Part shown: positions 16,000-23,569 of the stretch, one piece after another | Numbering within the stretch: position 1 is the stretch's first letter | How the letters are laid out: every line of letters begins with the position of its first letter | Source of the DNA: Verrucomicrobiaceae bacterium | Lineage (GTDB): Bacteria > Verrucomicrobiota > Verrucomicrobiia > Verrucomicrobiales > Akkermansiaceae | Length of the DNA: 35,309 nucleotides | Direction of reading: 5' to 3' | Assembly (NCBI GenBank): GCA_027487355.1 | Contig: JAIYDT010000587.1 | Location: 1 to 35,309, forward strand | Position numbers and translations under genes: made by a program | Notes under the pieces: model-generated | The model's database searches: none | Seen by the model: the letters and a program-made list of their open reading frames with translations, nothing else | What the model was told of the DNA's origin: nothing

Positions 16000-16866
16000 A
16001 TGTTCGTCTGGTCGAAACTCTCTGCTGCGAAATGGATGGATGCTTGGGAAGAACGCTTCGCCGGCAATCCGAACCTCGCGATCGAAATCATCAAGGGCGG
16101 CAAGTCCGTCCGCGTGCAGGTCTATTGCGGCACGAAAAAGGAGGCCGCCGCCATCGTCGCGCAGTTCGGCGGTTCAGTTCGGGAAATGAAGAAGGACTGG
16201 CATCGTGCCGAGGTGGAACTGCCGCGCTCGATCAAGGTGCGGGATGTTTTCGTCGTCACTGGCGAAAGCCGGGCCAAGGAGCTCGCCGCGATCCGCAAGG
16301 AAAACGCGAAGCGTGAGGTGATCTCCATTCCTCCAGAAATGGCCTTCGGAACTGGCGACCACGCGACCACTTCGACCTGTCTGCGCCTGCTGGTCGACAT
16401 TTCACGCGAGCGGAAAGGCACCAATTGGACCGTCGCCGATCTCGGCACCGGCACCGGTCTGCTCGCCATTGCGGCGCGGAAACTGGGTTCCGGCGAGGCC
16501 TTTGCCTGCGATTTCGATCCCTTTGCGGTGAAGGTCGCCGGGGAAAACCTGGAGCGCAATGGCGTCGAGGGCGTGGAACTCAAGGAGCAGGACGTCCTGA
16601 AATGGAAGCCCCGCAAGAAGGGCTATGACGTCGTGTTGGCGAACCTGTTCTCCACCGTACTGATCCAGGCCTGGCCGGTGATCGCGAAATCCATCGCTCC
16701 GGGGGGCGATTTGATCGTCTCCGGCATCCTCGCGTCCCAGGCCTGGGAAGTCTTCACCGCCGCCGCGTCGGAAGGCATCGGCTTCACGAAAGTCATCAAG
16801 AAGGGCAAATGGGTCACGGCTCGTGGAGGTCGGATGGCGGATCTGGTGGAGCGATCCGGGGAGTGA
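16000..16866 (+). CDS. prmA: Ribosomal protein L11 methyltransferase
   Basis: A 288-residue SAM-dependent methyltransferase that trimethylates ribosomal protein L11. The N-terminal substrate-binding domain is followed by the PrmA signature PPEMAFGTGDHATTSTCL (GTGDH at residues 117-121), SAM motif I VADLGTGTGLLAIAA, the acidic ACDFDPFAV, and motif VLANLFSTVL (the NPPY-like site, here NLFS). The start is the ATG at 16000 giving MFVWSKL; a start 18 codons upstream would translate the heptamer array. Related methyltransferases cannot be excluded, but the GTGDHATT block is strong. Confidence 0.9.
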   Translation: MFVWSKLSAAKWMDAWEERFAGNPNLAIEIIKGGKSVRVQVYCGTKKEAAAIVAQFGGSVREMKKDWHRAEVELPRSIKVRDVFVVTGESRAKELAAIRKENAKREVISIPPEMAFGTGDHATTSTCLRLLVDISRERKGTNWTVADLGTGTGLLAIAARKLGSGEAFACDFDPFAVKVAGENLERNGVEGVELKEQDVLKWKPRKKGYDVVLANLFSTVLIQAWPVIAKSIAPGGDLIVSGILASQAWEVFTAAASEGIGFTKVIKKGKWVTARGGRMADLVERSGE

Positions 16867-17016
16867 TTTTGTGATTACATTTCCCGGTTCCCTCCCATTT
16901 CACTTGCCACTGGTAGGGGACAAGCTCCAAAACAGCGGCCCGCTTCACCCGGGAGGGCGCGCGAGCAATCCAGTTGCACCGCCCGGGCCGGCGGCACAAC
17001 CACACCGCGCGTTTCC

Positions 17017-18183
17017 ATGGACAGCATCTCATCCCGCATCGCCCTCGTTTCTCCTTCGCTCACCCTCGCCGTCACCAACCAAGCCAAAGCCATGCAGGCC
17101 CGCGGCGAAGAGGTTTACGGACTTGCAGGTGGCGAACCCCAGGCGGACACGCCCGACTTCATCAAGGAGGCCGCCATCCAGGCCCTTCGTGACGGACACA
17201 CGAAATACACTCCCGCCGCCGGCATTCCTGCCCTGCGCGAGGCCCTTTCCGCCAAGCTCGCCAAGGACAACGGCCTGACCTACGCCGCCAACCAGATCTG
17301 CGTCACCGCCGGAGCCAAGATGGCCTGCTACAACGCGATCCTCGCCGTCGTCGAAGAAGGCGACGAGGTCATCATCCCGACTCCCTACTGGGTCTCCTAT
17401 CCGGAAATGGTGCGCCTCGCCGGTGGCATCCCGGTCCTCGTGGAAACCAAGGAATCCACCGGCTGGAAGATGACTCCCGAGCAGTTCGAGGAAGCCATGA
17501 CCCCGGCCACCAAGATGGTCATCCTCAACAGCCCGGCCAACCCGACCGGAGCCGTCTACACCAAGGACGAACTGCTCGCCATCGGTGAGATCGCCCTGAC
17601 CGAGGACATCGTCATCCTTTCCGACGAGATCTACGAAAAGCTCGTCTACGGCGAGGCCAAGCACATCTCGATCGCCTCCCTCAGCGAGGAACTCTACAAC
17701 CTCACCATCACCGTCAACGGCTTCTCGAAGGCCTACGCGATGACCGGCTGGCGCCTCGGCTACACCGCCGCTCCAAAGCCCCTCGCCGAAGCGATCGAAA
17801 AGATCCACAATCACACTGTCTCGAACGCCACCAGCTTCGCGCAATACGGAGCAGTGGCCGCCCTGACCGGTGACCAGTCCTTCATCGAAGACCTCCGTGG
17901 TGAATACGACGTCAGCCGTCAGTTCATGCTCAACCGCCTGCGCGGCATCAACAACATCCGCGTCGTCGAGCCCCAGGGCGCGTTCTACTTCTTCGTCTAC
18001 ACCGGCGCACTCGGCCTGAAGTCGATGAACCTCTGCGACAAGTTGCTTTCCCGCTACAAGGTCGCCGCCGTTCCGGGTGTTGCCTTTGGTTACGACGAAG
18101 GCATCCGCCTCAGCTACTGCACCACGCTGGACGTCCTCAACGAAGGACTGACCCGCTTTGAGCAGTTCTGCCGCGAGCATTGA
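17017..18183 (+). CDS. Pyridoxal-phosphate aspartate aminotransferase (class I, subgroup Ib-like)
   Basis: A 388-residue cytoplasmic aminotransferase. Fold type I blocks are clear: GEPQADTPDFIKEAA, GHTKYTPAAGIPALREA (Ib-type), VILNSPANPTGAVY (the Asn-Pro-x-Asn PLP block), ILSDEIYEKLVY (Asp/Tyr) and the Schiff-base lysine K238 in NGFSKAYAMTGWRLGY. The C-terminal substrate Arg lies in GIRLSYCTT. It likely interconverts aspartate and oxaloacetate, though prephenate specificity is possible in this subgroup. Codons are heavily biased to C-ending forms (gcc, atc, ctc, ttc), more than in neighbouring genes, suggesting strong expression. The 150-bp gap before it shows no clear element. An intrinsic terminator follows. 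Confidence 0.92.
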   Translation: MDSISSRIALVSPSLTLAVTNQAKAMQARGEEVYGLAGGEPQADTPDFIKEAAIQALRDGHTKYTPAAGIPALREALSAKLAKDNGLTYAANQICVTAGAKMACYNAILAVVEEGDEVIIPTPYWVSYPEMVRLAGGIPVLVETKESTGWKMTPEQFEEAMTPATKMVILNSPANPTGAVYTKDELLAIGEIALTEDIVILSDEIYEKLVYGEAKHISIASLSEELYNLTITVNGFSKAYAMTGWRLGYTAAPKPLAEAIEKIHNHTVSNATSFAQYGAVAALTGDQSFIEDLRGEYDVSRQFMLNRLRGINNIRVVEPQGAFYFFVYTGALGLKSMNLCDKLLSRYKVAAVPGVAFGYDEGIRLSYCTTLDVLNEGLTRFEQFCREH

Positions 18184-18209
18184 TCGCTGGAAATCAGTCC
18201 GTTTCACTC

Positions 18210-18247
18210 AAAGCCGCCGCTGGGTTTGCCTGGTGGCGGCTTTTGTT
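18210..18247 (+). terminator. Intrinsic terminator after aminotransferase
   Basis: aaagccgcc (18210-18218) pairs with ggcggcttt (18235-18243) across a 16-nt loop, followed by ttgttt. It lies 27 bp after the aminotransferase stop. Confidence 0.75.
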
Positions 18248-18275
18248 TGAAAAGCGTGGCGTCCAAGTGGGTTCA

Positions 18276-18316
18276 AAACATGAAAAGTCTCACCGATAAT
18301 GACGGTTTTCATGTTT
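18276..18316. promoter_or_regulatory. Perfect 11-bp inverted repeat upstream of AAA/DUF4143 gene
   Basis: aaacatgaaaa (18276-18286) and ttttcatgttt (18306-18316) are exact complements separated by 19 bp. It sits 50-90 bp before the GTG start in an AT-richer stretch. It could be an operator for the ATPase gene or a scar end; it lacks the GC stem of a terminator. Confidence 0.55.
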
Positions 18317-18338
18317 GAATCGAATGAAGATTGAAAAA

Positions 18339-18354
18339 AGCGAGTCTAGTCGCT
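18339..18354. promoter_or_regulatory. Short inverted repeat at the ATPase start
   Basis: agcga (18339-18343) and tcgct (18350-18354) flank gtctag. The repeat ends 11 bp before the GTG start, so a hairpin there could hide the ribosome binding region. Confidence 0.4.
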
Positions 18355-18365
18355 AAATTTCAAGT

Positions 18366-19505
18366 GTGCATCCCATTCATCGTCAGCGTTTCCACGACGA
18401 GATCCAGACCGCTCTGTCCCGCAACCCTGTGGTGGCGGTTCTGGGGCCGCGGCAGTGCGGGAAAACCACCATGGCCCGCGAGTTCGTGCCGGAAACCTCT
18501 GCGAACTATTTCGATCTGGAGGATCCCGCCGCCCTCGGCGTCCTGGAAAACCCGATGACCGCGCTCTCGGCACTGCGGGGGCTGGTGGTCATCGACGAGG
18601 CTCAAAGGAAGCCTGAGATCTTTCCGGTTCTCCGCGTTCTGGCGGACCGATCCGATGCGCCTGCCAAGTTTCTCATCCTCGGCAGCGCTACACCGGAACT
18701 CAGCCGGCAAGCTTCCGAATCGCTCGCAGGACGAATCGAGGTCGTGGAAATGAGCGGATTCTCCCTCTCGGAAGTCGGGGTCCCGGCTGAGCGGACACTC
18801 TGGCTGCGAGGAGGGTTTCCACGATCCTTCCTCGCGGAGACCGATGAGGCCAGCGATCGTTGGCGTCGCGAATTCATCCGCACGTTCCTGGAAAGGGACC
18901 TCGCGCTGTTGGGCTTCGGGCTGTCTCCGCAGCTGATGCATCGGTTCTGGACCATGGTTTCCCACTACCATGGGCAGATCTGGAATTCCTCGGAAGTGGC
19001 GGGCTCACTCGGCGTGAGTCCCAATACCGCCCGGAGCTACCTCGATGCCCTCACGCAGACCTTCATGATCCGCCAGCTTCAACCGTGGCACGAGAACATC
19101 GGGAAACGGCAGGTGAAGTCGCCAAAGATCTATCTTCGTGATAGCGGGCTCTTTCACCGCCTCCAGGGCATCTCCTCATGGGACGCCATGCAGACCCATC
19201 CCAAACTCGGCGCATCCTGGGAGGGCTTTGCGCTGGAAGAAACGCTCAGGGCGGCAGCCCCGGACGAAGCGTATTTCTGGGCGGTCCACAGCGGTTCGGA
19301 GCTCGATCTTCTCATGTTCCGTGGAGGCAAGCGCATCGGAGTGGAGTTCAAGCGCACCGATGCTCCCAAGTTGACCCGGTCCATGGGAATCGCCGTGAAG
19401 GATCTGGGATTGGATGAATTGGTCGTAGTCTATCCGGGCGTACGTCGCTACGAACTCTCCGAGACGGTGAGGGTAATACCCCTGGCGGAAATCGCGACGA
19501 TTTGA
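18366..19505 (+). CDS. AAA ATPase with DUF4143 domain
   Basis: A 379-residue protein of the widespread AAA_14/DUF4143 family. The Walker A is GPRQCGKTT (residues 27-35), Walker B is LVVIDEAQRKP (near 76-86) and a sensor-like ILGSATPEL follows. The C-terminal half holds the DUF4143 region: a winged-helix-like segment (SLGVSPNTARSYLDALTQTFMIRQLQPW), KIYLRDSGLFH, and a PD-(D/E)XK-like strand pattern (ELDLLMFRGGKRIGVEFKRT). The cellular role of the family is not established; the nuclease-like C-terminus suggests nucleic acid work or toxin-antitoxin-like behaviour. The start is GTG. These genes are often horizontally shared. Confidence 0.9.
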   Translation: MHPIHRQRFHDEIQTALSRNPVVAVLGPRQCGKTTMAREFVPETSANYFDLEDPAALGVLENPMTALSALRGLVVIDEAQRKPEIFPVLRVLADRSDAPAKFLILGSATPELSRQASESLAGRIEVVEMSGFSLSEVGVPAERTLWLRGGFPRSFLAETDEASDRWRREFIRTFLERDLALLGFGLSPQLMHRFWTMVSHYHGQIWNSSEVAGSLGVSPNTARSYLDALTQTFMIRQLQPWHENIGKRQVKSPKIYLRDSGLFHRLQGISSWDAMQTHPKLGASWEGFALEETLRAAAPDEAYFWAVHSGSELDLLMFRGGKRIGVEFKRTDAPKLTRSMGIAVKDLGLDELVVVYPGVRRYELSETVRVIPLAEIATI

Positions 19506-19555
19506 GAACACAGGATCGCCACCAGAGTCTGTGGAATGAAAAGTTACGGATCCTC

Positions 19556-20110
19556 ATGAGAAGAAAACTCCCAGCAGTCCTGCGATGGCGATGGTGGCTT
19601 TTTGAACTCATGCTCCTGATCCTGGGGGCCGCCCACAAATCGCTCTCGACCCTTTTTCCCTACTCCCCGCCGCACGTCGAATTCCCCGCAGAGAAGTTCG
19701 AGCCCTTTGTCAGGGCGGAGGTCCGGGAATCCACCGTCCCCGGAGCAGGGCAGGGGCTTTTCGCCGTCGATCCCGTGGAACCCGGCATCGTCATCGGCGA
19801 ATACCTCGGAGACCCGGTGGATTCATTTTTCAAGGCGCTGCGGATGCCCGATTTCAGTTATCTCGCGATGTGGGAGAAGCTCGATGGGGCCATCGACGCG
19901 ATTCATCATCCCGGAATGGCCATGCGCTACGTGAACCATCACCCGGATCCTGAAGCCTCGAACACTCTGTTCCGTGCGGAAGGTCGCCGGGTGTTTCTGT
20001 TGACCACCAAAAGAGTGGAAGCCGAAGAGGAATTCTTCGCGAACTACGCGGAAGGCTATTGGCGGCTGCTGGGGATCAGGCCTGCAGCGCCACCTTCCGC
20101 TCCTCTGTAG
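19556..20110 (+). CDS. Membrane-anchored SET-domain protein
   Basis: A 184-residue protein. An N-terminal hydrophobic helix (about residues 8-30, LRWRWWLFELMLLILGAAHKSL) is followed by a SET domain: VRESTVPGAGQGLFAVDPVEPGIVIGEYLGD, then the NH motif as RYVNHHPDPEASN, and EEEFFANYAEGYW at the end in place of the usual E(E/D)L-x-x-Y-Y. SET domains are SAM-dependent protein-lysine methyltransferases, and those features fit. A membrane helix ahead of a bacterial SET domain is unusual. The start is the ATG; a TTG 54 bp upstream, just past the ATPase stop, is possible. The target is unknown. Confidence 0.75.
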   Translation: MRRKLPAVLRWRWWLFELMLLILGAAHKSLSTLFPYSPPHVEFPAEKFEPFVRAEVRESTVPGAGQGLFAVDPVEPGIVIGEYLGDPVDSFFKALRMPDFSYLAMWEKLDGAIDAIHHPGMAMRYVNHHPDPEASNTLFRAEGRRVFLLTTKRVEAEEEFFANYAEGYWRLLGIRPAAPPSAPL

Positions 20111-20131
20111 GCTTTTGATGCAGCGCCAGAT

Positions 20132-20425
20132 TCACAGCAGCGTCTCCGCGATTTCCAGCCACTCATCGGCGAGGTCCTTGCCACGGGACGGAGTGGGTTT
20201 GCGGGCCCGGTCATACCAATAAGCGGCGTTTCCCAGATCGCCTTCCTCGCGATGAAGCCAGGCGTGGATCCAGGCTCCATCTGGATCAGGGAGATCCTGG
20301 CAAAGGTCGTGGGCCTCGTCCCATCGACCCGCCCTGGCGAACCAGAGCGTGCGGGCAGTCTCTGAAAGCCCTTGGGGCGGCTGGGGGTCTCGGGCGGCGG
20401 ATTGAGAAAGTTCGGCGGCTTTCAT
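20132..20425 (-). CDS. Small conserved TPR-like protein
   Basis: About 97 residues (an ATG at 20464 would give 110). The sequence has paired helices with LWFARAGRWDEAHDLCQ, then PDGAWIHAWLHREEGDLGNAAYWYDRA. This is a pattern I recognise from small proteins found in many bacteria that have no assigned function; the helix pairs resemble one or two tetratricopeptide repeats. It is likely cytoplasmic and alpha-helical. It is convergent with the SET gene and divergent from the following exported protein. The shorter start leaves room for that gene's promoter. Confidence 0.7.
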   Translation of the reverse strand: MKAAELSQSAARDPQPPQGLSETARTLWFARAGRWDEAHDLCQDLPDPDGAWIHAWLHREEGDLGNAAYWYDRARKPTPSRGKDLADEWLEIAETLL

Positions 20426-20472
20426 GGGATTTCGGCTCGCAACCTCAGGCGCTGCGATGTTCATTCGTAGTC

Positions 20473-21306
20473 ATGATTCAAAAGCCTATTCAATCCATCA
20501 TCGCAAAGATCGGGATCCTGCTCGTTGTTGGCTGCCAAACCGCCCAGGCCCAGCTTCCAGCCTTGCAGAAGGAGCCTTGGCTCGGCTTCTACGCGGTTCA
20601 CCAGCAGCGGGATTTCCAGTTCAAGATCGATACCAAGGGGCAGGGGATTCTGATCCCGCTCCAGAAGAATGGTGAGCCGATCACCCAGGTCCTGCACCTG
20701 CCTCTGGAGATCTTCATTGAAGAGAAGATGCCGGACGGAAAGCAATCGCTTCGGGCGGTCCAGGCCGTCTCCCTCACGGCAGTCGAGCCTCCGGCCGAGA
20801 AGCTCGCCAAGGCGACTTTCAAGGGGAAGACCGTCGGCGACGCGGCCTTCGAAGTGACGGTCGAAGCCCAAGGCGCGCGACTCCGCTACGGCGGACGGAT
20901 CACCGACAAGGGTTCGCTGACCGCCAATCCCATCCGGCTCATCATCCGTACAAGGTTTCCTTCCGCCTACAAGGCCGGGGATCGTGACAAGAAGGAGGTC
21001 ATCAAGCAGATCAAGGACGACGAACTGCGGGTGGCGCGACTCGATGGCAAGCGTTTCAAGCTCTCCGGCGACAAGCCCCTTGCCGAGCCGCCCAACGAGG
21101 TGGCGGACAAGGATCTCAGCTCGGTCGGCGTCAAGATCGGCGCGTGGCGGGGAATGGCTTTCGAGTTTTCAGCGACGGCCCATTCAGCCATCCGTCTCAC
21201 CACCGCCGGAAGCGACGAACTGATTCGCGGTTTCCATGTCGAGTGGTCACCCGACCCGGCGACCGATCCCAAAGGTGAGTCCCGGCTGCAGATCGAGGTG
21301 AAGTGA
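20473..21306 (+). CDS. Exported protein of unknown function
   Basis: A 277-residue protein with a signal peptide (residues 1-26; IIAKIGILLVVGCQTAQA). A Cys at residue 21 sits near the end of the hydrophobic stretch, but the surrounding VGCQ is a poor lipobox, so it is more likely secreted than a lipoprotein. The mature part is beta-rich and charged, with no catalytic motif I can identify. The pattern (a baseline formula, gradual lysine-rich strands, a final WSPDP...LQIEV strand) fits a periplasmic beta-sandwich, but this is only an impression. It precedes the division cluster by 298 bp and is probably transcribed separately. Confidence 0.75.
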   Translation: MIQKPIQSIIAKIGILLVVGCQTAQAQLPALQKEPWLGFYAVHQQRDFQFKIDTKGQGILIPLQKNGEPITQVLHLPLEIFIEEKMPDGKQSLRAVQAVSLTAVEPPAEKLAKATFKGKTVGDAAFEVTVEAQGARLRYGGRITDKGSLTANPIRLIIRTRFPSAYKAGDRDKKEVIKQIKDDELRVARLDGKRFKLSGDKPLAEPPNEVADKDLSSVGVKIGAWRGMAFEFSATAHSAIRLTTAGSDELIRGFHVEWSPDPATDPKGESRLQIEVK

Positions 21307-21327
21307 GGCCCGGTTTCCTCCTTGCAA

Positions 21328-21577
21328 AGTACACTGGCATGCCTATTTCTGTCGCCGCGTACACTCCTCGTTGAATTACCAAAATTCGGTGATTTTTCGG
21401 CCCAAAAAAGTCACCTGAGAGTCTAAAATTCACCGGCTTTTTGAACAATCTCAACCTGACCATTCGAGACGACTCGACCTTTTAATTTCCTATCTAATTG
21501 ATTTTAAGTGATTTAAAATTTTAGTTTGGGGCAGCAAGATTCTCATTGATCTTTCCGGTGTACTCTGGTGTATTTGG
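21328..21577. promoter_or_regulatory. AT-rich regulatory region of the division cluster with GTGTACT-like motifs
   Basis: The gap 21307-21604 is AT-rich, most strongly at 21478-21530. It holds agtacact (21328-21335) and gtacactc (21359-21366), and near the start ggtgtactct (21558-21567) immediately followed by ggtgtatttg (21568-21577). The last pair are direct repeats at exactly 10-bp spacing, one helix turn; the first two are in reverse orientation. MraZ autoregulates its own promoter through short GTG/TGGG-type direct repeats 10 bp apart in other bacteria, so these are candidate MraZ operators. I cannot name a convincing -10/-35 pair. Confidence 0.4.
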
Positions 21578-21604
21578 CTCAAGGTAGCCAGTAATACAGC
21601 GGAT

Positions 21605-22045
21605 TTGAGCAAGACCAGTCAGTGCCACGAAGGATATTTCTCCTACAAGATGGACTCGAAGTTTCGGGTGTCCGTCCCGCCGAACTGGCGTCCGGCCAAT
21701 GGCGAGTTTCTCCGGCTGCTGGAATCGAAGGATCACGGAATGCAGGTGATCAAGGTCCTGACCCAGGAATCGTTCGATATCCGTTTGAAGATCATCGAGG
21801 ACAGCGACCTTCCCGCAGGCAGAAAGCTCGAATTGAGTGGCAATCTTTACATGCGATGCCGTGCCGCATCCGTGAACGACCAGGGCAAGCTCCTGATCCC
21901 GAAGGAGCTGAGCGAAAAGGCCGGAATCGCCGCTGAGGATGAAGTCATCCTCGCGGGTCGCGGCGCGCATTTCGAAGTCTGGAACAAGGCCAACCACGAA
22001 CGCCTGATGAAAATCGAAGACGAGGACGAGCTCGGCATTTTCTAA
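21605..22045 (+). CDS. mraZ: Transcriptional regulator MraZ
   Basis: A 146-residue protein with two SpoVT-AbrB-like MraZ halves. The first has KMDSKFRVSVPPNWR (cf. DSKGRLSVP of E. coli), the second has SVNDQGKLLIPKELSEKAG...EVILAGRGAHFEVWN. MraZ is a nucleoid-located ring-shaped DNA-binding protein that represses the division cluster. The start is TTG, which gives the expected ~16 residues before DSK; the next ATG falls inside the first motif. It is the first gene of the dcw cluster and is 27 bp from the next in-frame ATG (22073). Confidence 0.92.
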   Translation: MSKTSQCHEGYFSYKMDSKFRVSVPPNWRPANGEFLRLLESKDHGMQVIKVLTQESFDIRLKIIEDSDLPAGRKLELSGNLYMRCRAASVNDQGKLLIPKELSEKAGIAAEDEVILAGRGAHFEVWNKANHERLMKIEDEDELGIF

Positions 22046-22072
22046 ACACTCTCCCACACCCCTACGGCTGAC

Positions 22073-23569
22073 ATGCTGTTCACCCCACCAACTCTGATGC
22101 TTGACGCGGATCACCCCATGGTGACCCCGGTCGCCGCTGCGCATGCATCAGGGTTGGGAGCATTTTCCAACATCGCCATTCGCAAACTGCTCGGGACAGC
22201 AGTGGTGGAATCGGCTCAACCGGCGGTCTGCACCGCTCCTGGCTGGTTGTCGGGGCAGGCGCCGGAAACTTTCCTGGCTGGGCGGATGACGAATCTCGGG
22301 ACAGATCGTCAGTCGCCATTCAACAAGGTTGTCCGCGCCGCTTCTGGCTGGTTGTTGGCGCGGGCAACCCGAAATTTCCCCAACAAGCGCGAGCAGGACC
22401 TCGGGACAGGCCTGTTCGATGCGCTTCAAGCTCCGGTCGCATGCACCGCTCCTGGCTGGTTGTCGGGGCTGCGGCCGGAATCTTTCCTGGCTGGGCGGGT
22501 GACGAATCTCGGGACAGATCGTCAGTCGCCATTCAATCGGGTTGTCCGCGCCGCTTCTGGCTGGTTGTTGGCGCGGACATCCCACTCTTTCAAGACGGAG
22601 GCCGCTCCGGTCCATCTCGCCTCGGACGACGCGTCGGGCGAGCTTCCGCATTACCACCTGTCGGTCTTTCCGGCCGAGGTCGCGAAATGGATGGCGGCAG
22701 GTCCGGGCAAGCTGATCATCGACGGCACCCTCGGCGGTGGTGGCCACAGTGAAGCCTTTTTGAATGCCGGAGCCGATGTGCTCGGAATCGACCGCGATCC
22801 CGAAGCGCTGGCCCATGCGTCCCAGCGACTCGCGGGCCACGGTTCGCGCTTCCGCACCTGGGAAGGCAATTTCGCAGATCTCGAAGAGACCCCAGAGGTC
22901 CAAGGGGGGAAACAGGCCGATGGCCTGCTTTTGGACCTCGGGGTGTCTTCGCGACAACTCGATGCGGCCGAGCGCGGCTTTTCCTTCATGAGGAATGGTC
23001 CGCTCGACATGCGCATGGGACCTTCCAGCCCGCGCACGGCGGCGGAGGTGGTCAACGGCTGGTCCGAGTCCGAGCTTTCCAAGCTGATGTTCGAATACGG
23101 AGAGGAGCCCAAGGCCCGCCGCATCGCCAAGGCCATCGTCGAGCGCCGCGCCCAGCGCCCGTTCGACACCACACTTGATCTCGCCGACTGCATCGAAAAG
23201 GCGGTCGGTCGTCATGGTCGCACCCACCCAGCCACCCGCGCATTCCAAGCGATCCGGATGGCGGTGAACGAGGAACTTGAATCCCTTTCCAAAGCGCTCG
23301 AAGCCTCCGCCCGAGTGCTGAAACCCGGAGGCCGCCTGTTGGTCATCACCTTCCACAGCCTGGAGGACCGGATGGTGAAACGGTTCCTGAAATACCGCTC
23401 CACTGCCTGGCTGGACGAGCCGGGCTGGCCCGATCCAAAGCCCAATCCCGATCTCCAGTTCCGCCTGCTGGTGCGGAAAGCCGTGGTTCCCACCGCATCT
23501 GAAACCTCCCTGAACCCCCGGGCCCGCAGCGCGAAACTGCGGGTCGCCGAGCTTCTAGCCTCACCATGA
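22073..23569 (+). CDS. rsmH: 16S rRNA m4C1402 methyltransferase RsmH (MraW), with repeat-derived N-terminal extension
   Basis: The predicted protein is 498 residues. RsmH homology begins only near residue 193 (PHYHLSVFPAEVAKW) and runs 306 residues, the normal family length. It carries DGTLGGGGHS (SAM), GIDRDPEAL, DLGVSSRQLD, RGFSFMRNGPLDMRM, and GGRLLVITFHSLEDRMVKRFLK. The first ~190 residues have no RsmH counterpart and contain two near-identical 45-residue copies (53-97 and 124-168) coded by a duplicated DNA element. The true start could be ATG 22073, GTG 22499 or TTG 22565/22568; no other ATG lies between residue 72 and the conserved domain, so all starts after residue 72 would be GTG or TTG inside or just after the second repeat. 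Function is secure; the start is not. ftsL overlaps its stop (ATGA). Confidence 0.9.
   Translation: MLFTPPTLMLDADHPMVTPVAAAHASGLGAFSNIAIRKLLGTAVVESAQPAVCTAPGWLSGQAPETFLAGRMTNLGTDRQSPFNKVVRAASGWLLARATRNFPNKREQDLGTGLFDALQAPVACTAPGWLSGLRPESFLAGRVTNLGTDRQSPFNRVVRAASGWLLARTSHSFKTEAAPVHLASDDASGELPHYHLSVFPAEVAKWMAAGPGKLIIDGTLGGGGHSEAFLNAGADVLGIDRDPEALAHASQRLAGHGSRFRTWEGNFADLEETPEVQGGKQADGLLLDLGVSSRQLDAAERGFSFMRNGPLDMRMGPSSPRTAAEVVNGWSESELSKLMFEYGEEPKARRIAKAIVERRAQRPFDTTLDLADCIEKAVGRHGRTHPATRAFQAIRMAVNEELESLSKALEASARVLKPGGRLLVITFHSLEDRMVKRFLKYRSTAWLDEPGWPDPKPNPDLQFRLLVRKAVVPTASETSLNPRARSAKLRVAELLASP
22229..22363. repeat. REP-like repeat copy 1 within mraZ-rsmH
   Basis: A ~135-bp unit repeated 213 bp downstream with no indels. 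It contains a long palindrome at 22281-22317 (ggcg...tgacga arm, complementary tcgtca...cgcc arm, loop cgggac; two mismatched positions and one bulge). CTGGCTGG-type boxes lie on both sides. Offset 213 is divisible by three, so both copies stay in the same reading frame. Confidence 0.85.
22442..22576. repeat. REP-like repeat copy 2 within mraZ-rsmH
   Basis: Second copy of the unit, with the palindrome at 22494-22530. Differences from copy 1 are a few substitutions clustered near 22470-22485, 22499 and 22537. Between the copies (22364-22441) lies partly related, more diverged sequence. Confidence 0.85.

Noticed and set aside
17029-18207. Minus-strand 392-codon frame opposite the aminotransferase
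   Set aside because: Caused by the extreme C-ending codon bias of the aminotransferase, which removes stops on the other strand; the translation is Val/Gly/Asp/Leu repeats.
22229-22576. CRISPR-like direct repeats
   Set aside because: Only two copies, each ~135 bp with an internal palindrome and no unique spacers of regular length; not CRISPR.
22148-23356. Minus-strand frame across the rsmH repeats, with repeated QQPARSGAD-like peptides
   Set aside because: It also reads the repeat element, but downstream it lies antisense to the strongly conserved RsmH domain, so it is not coding.
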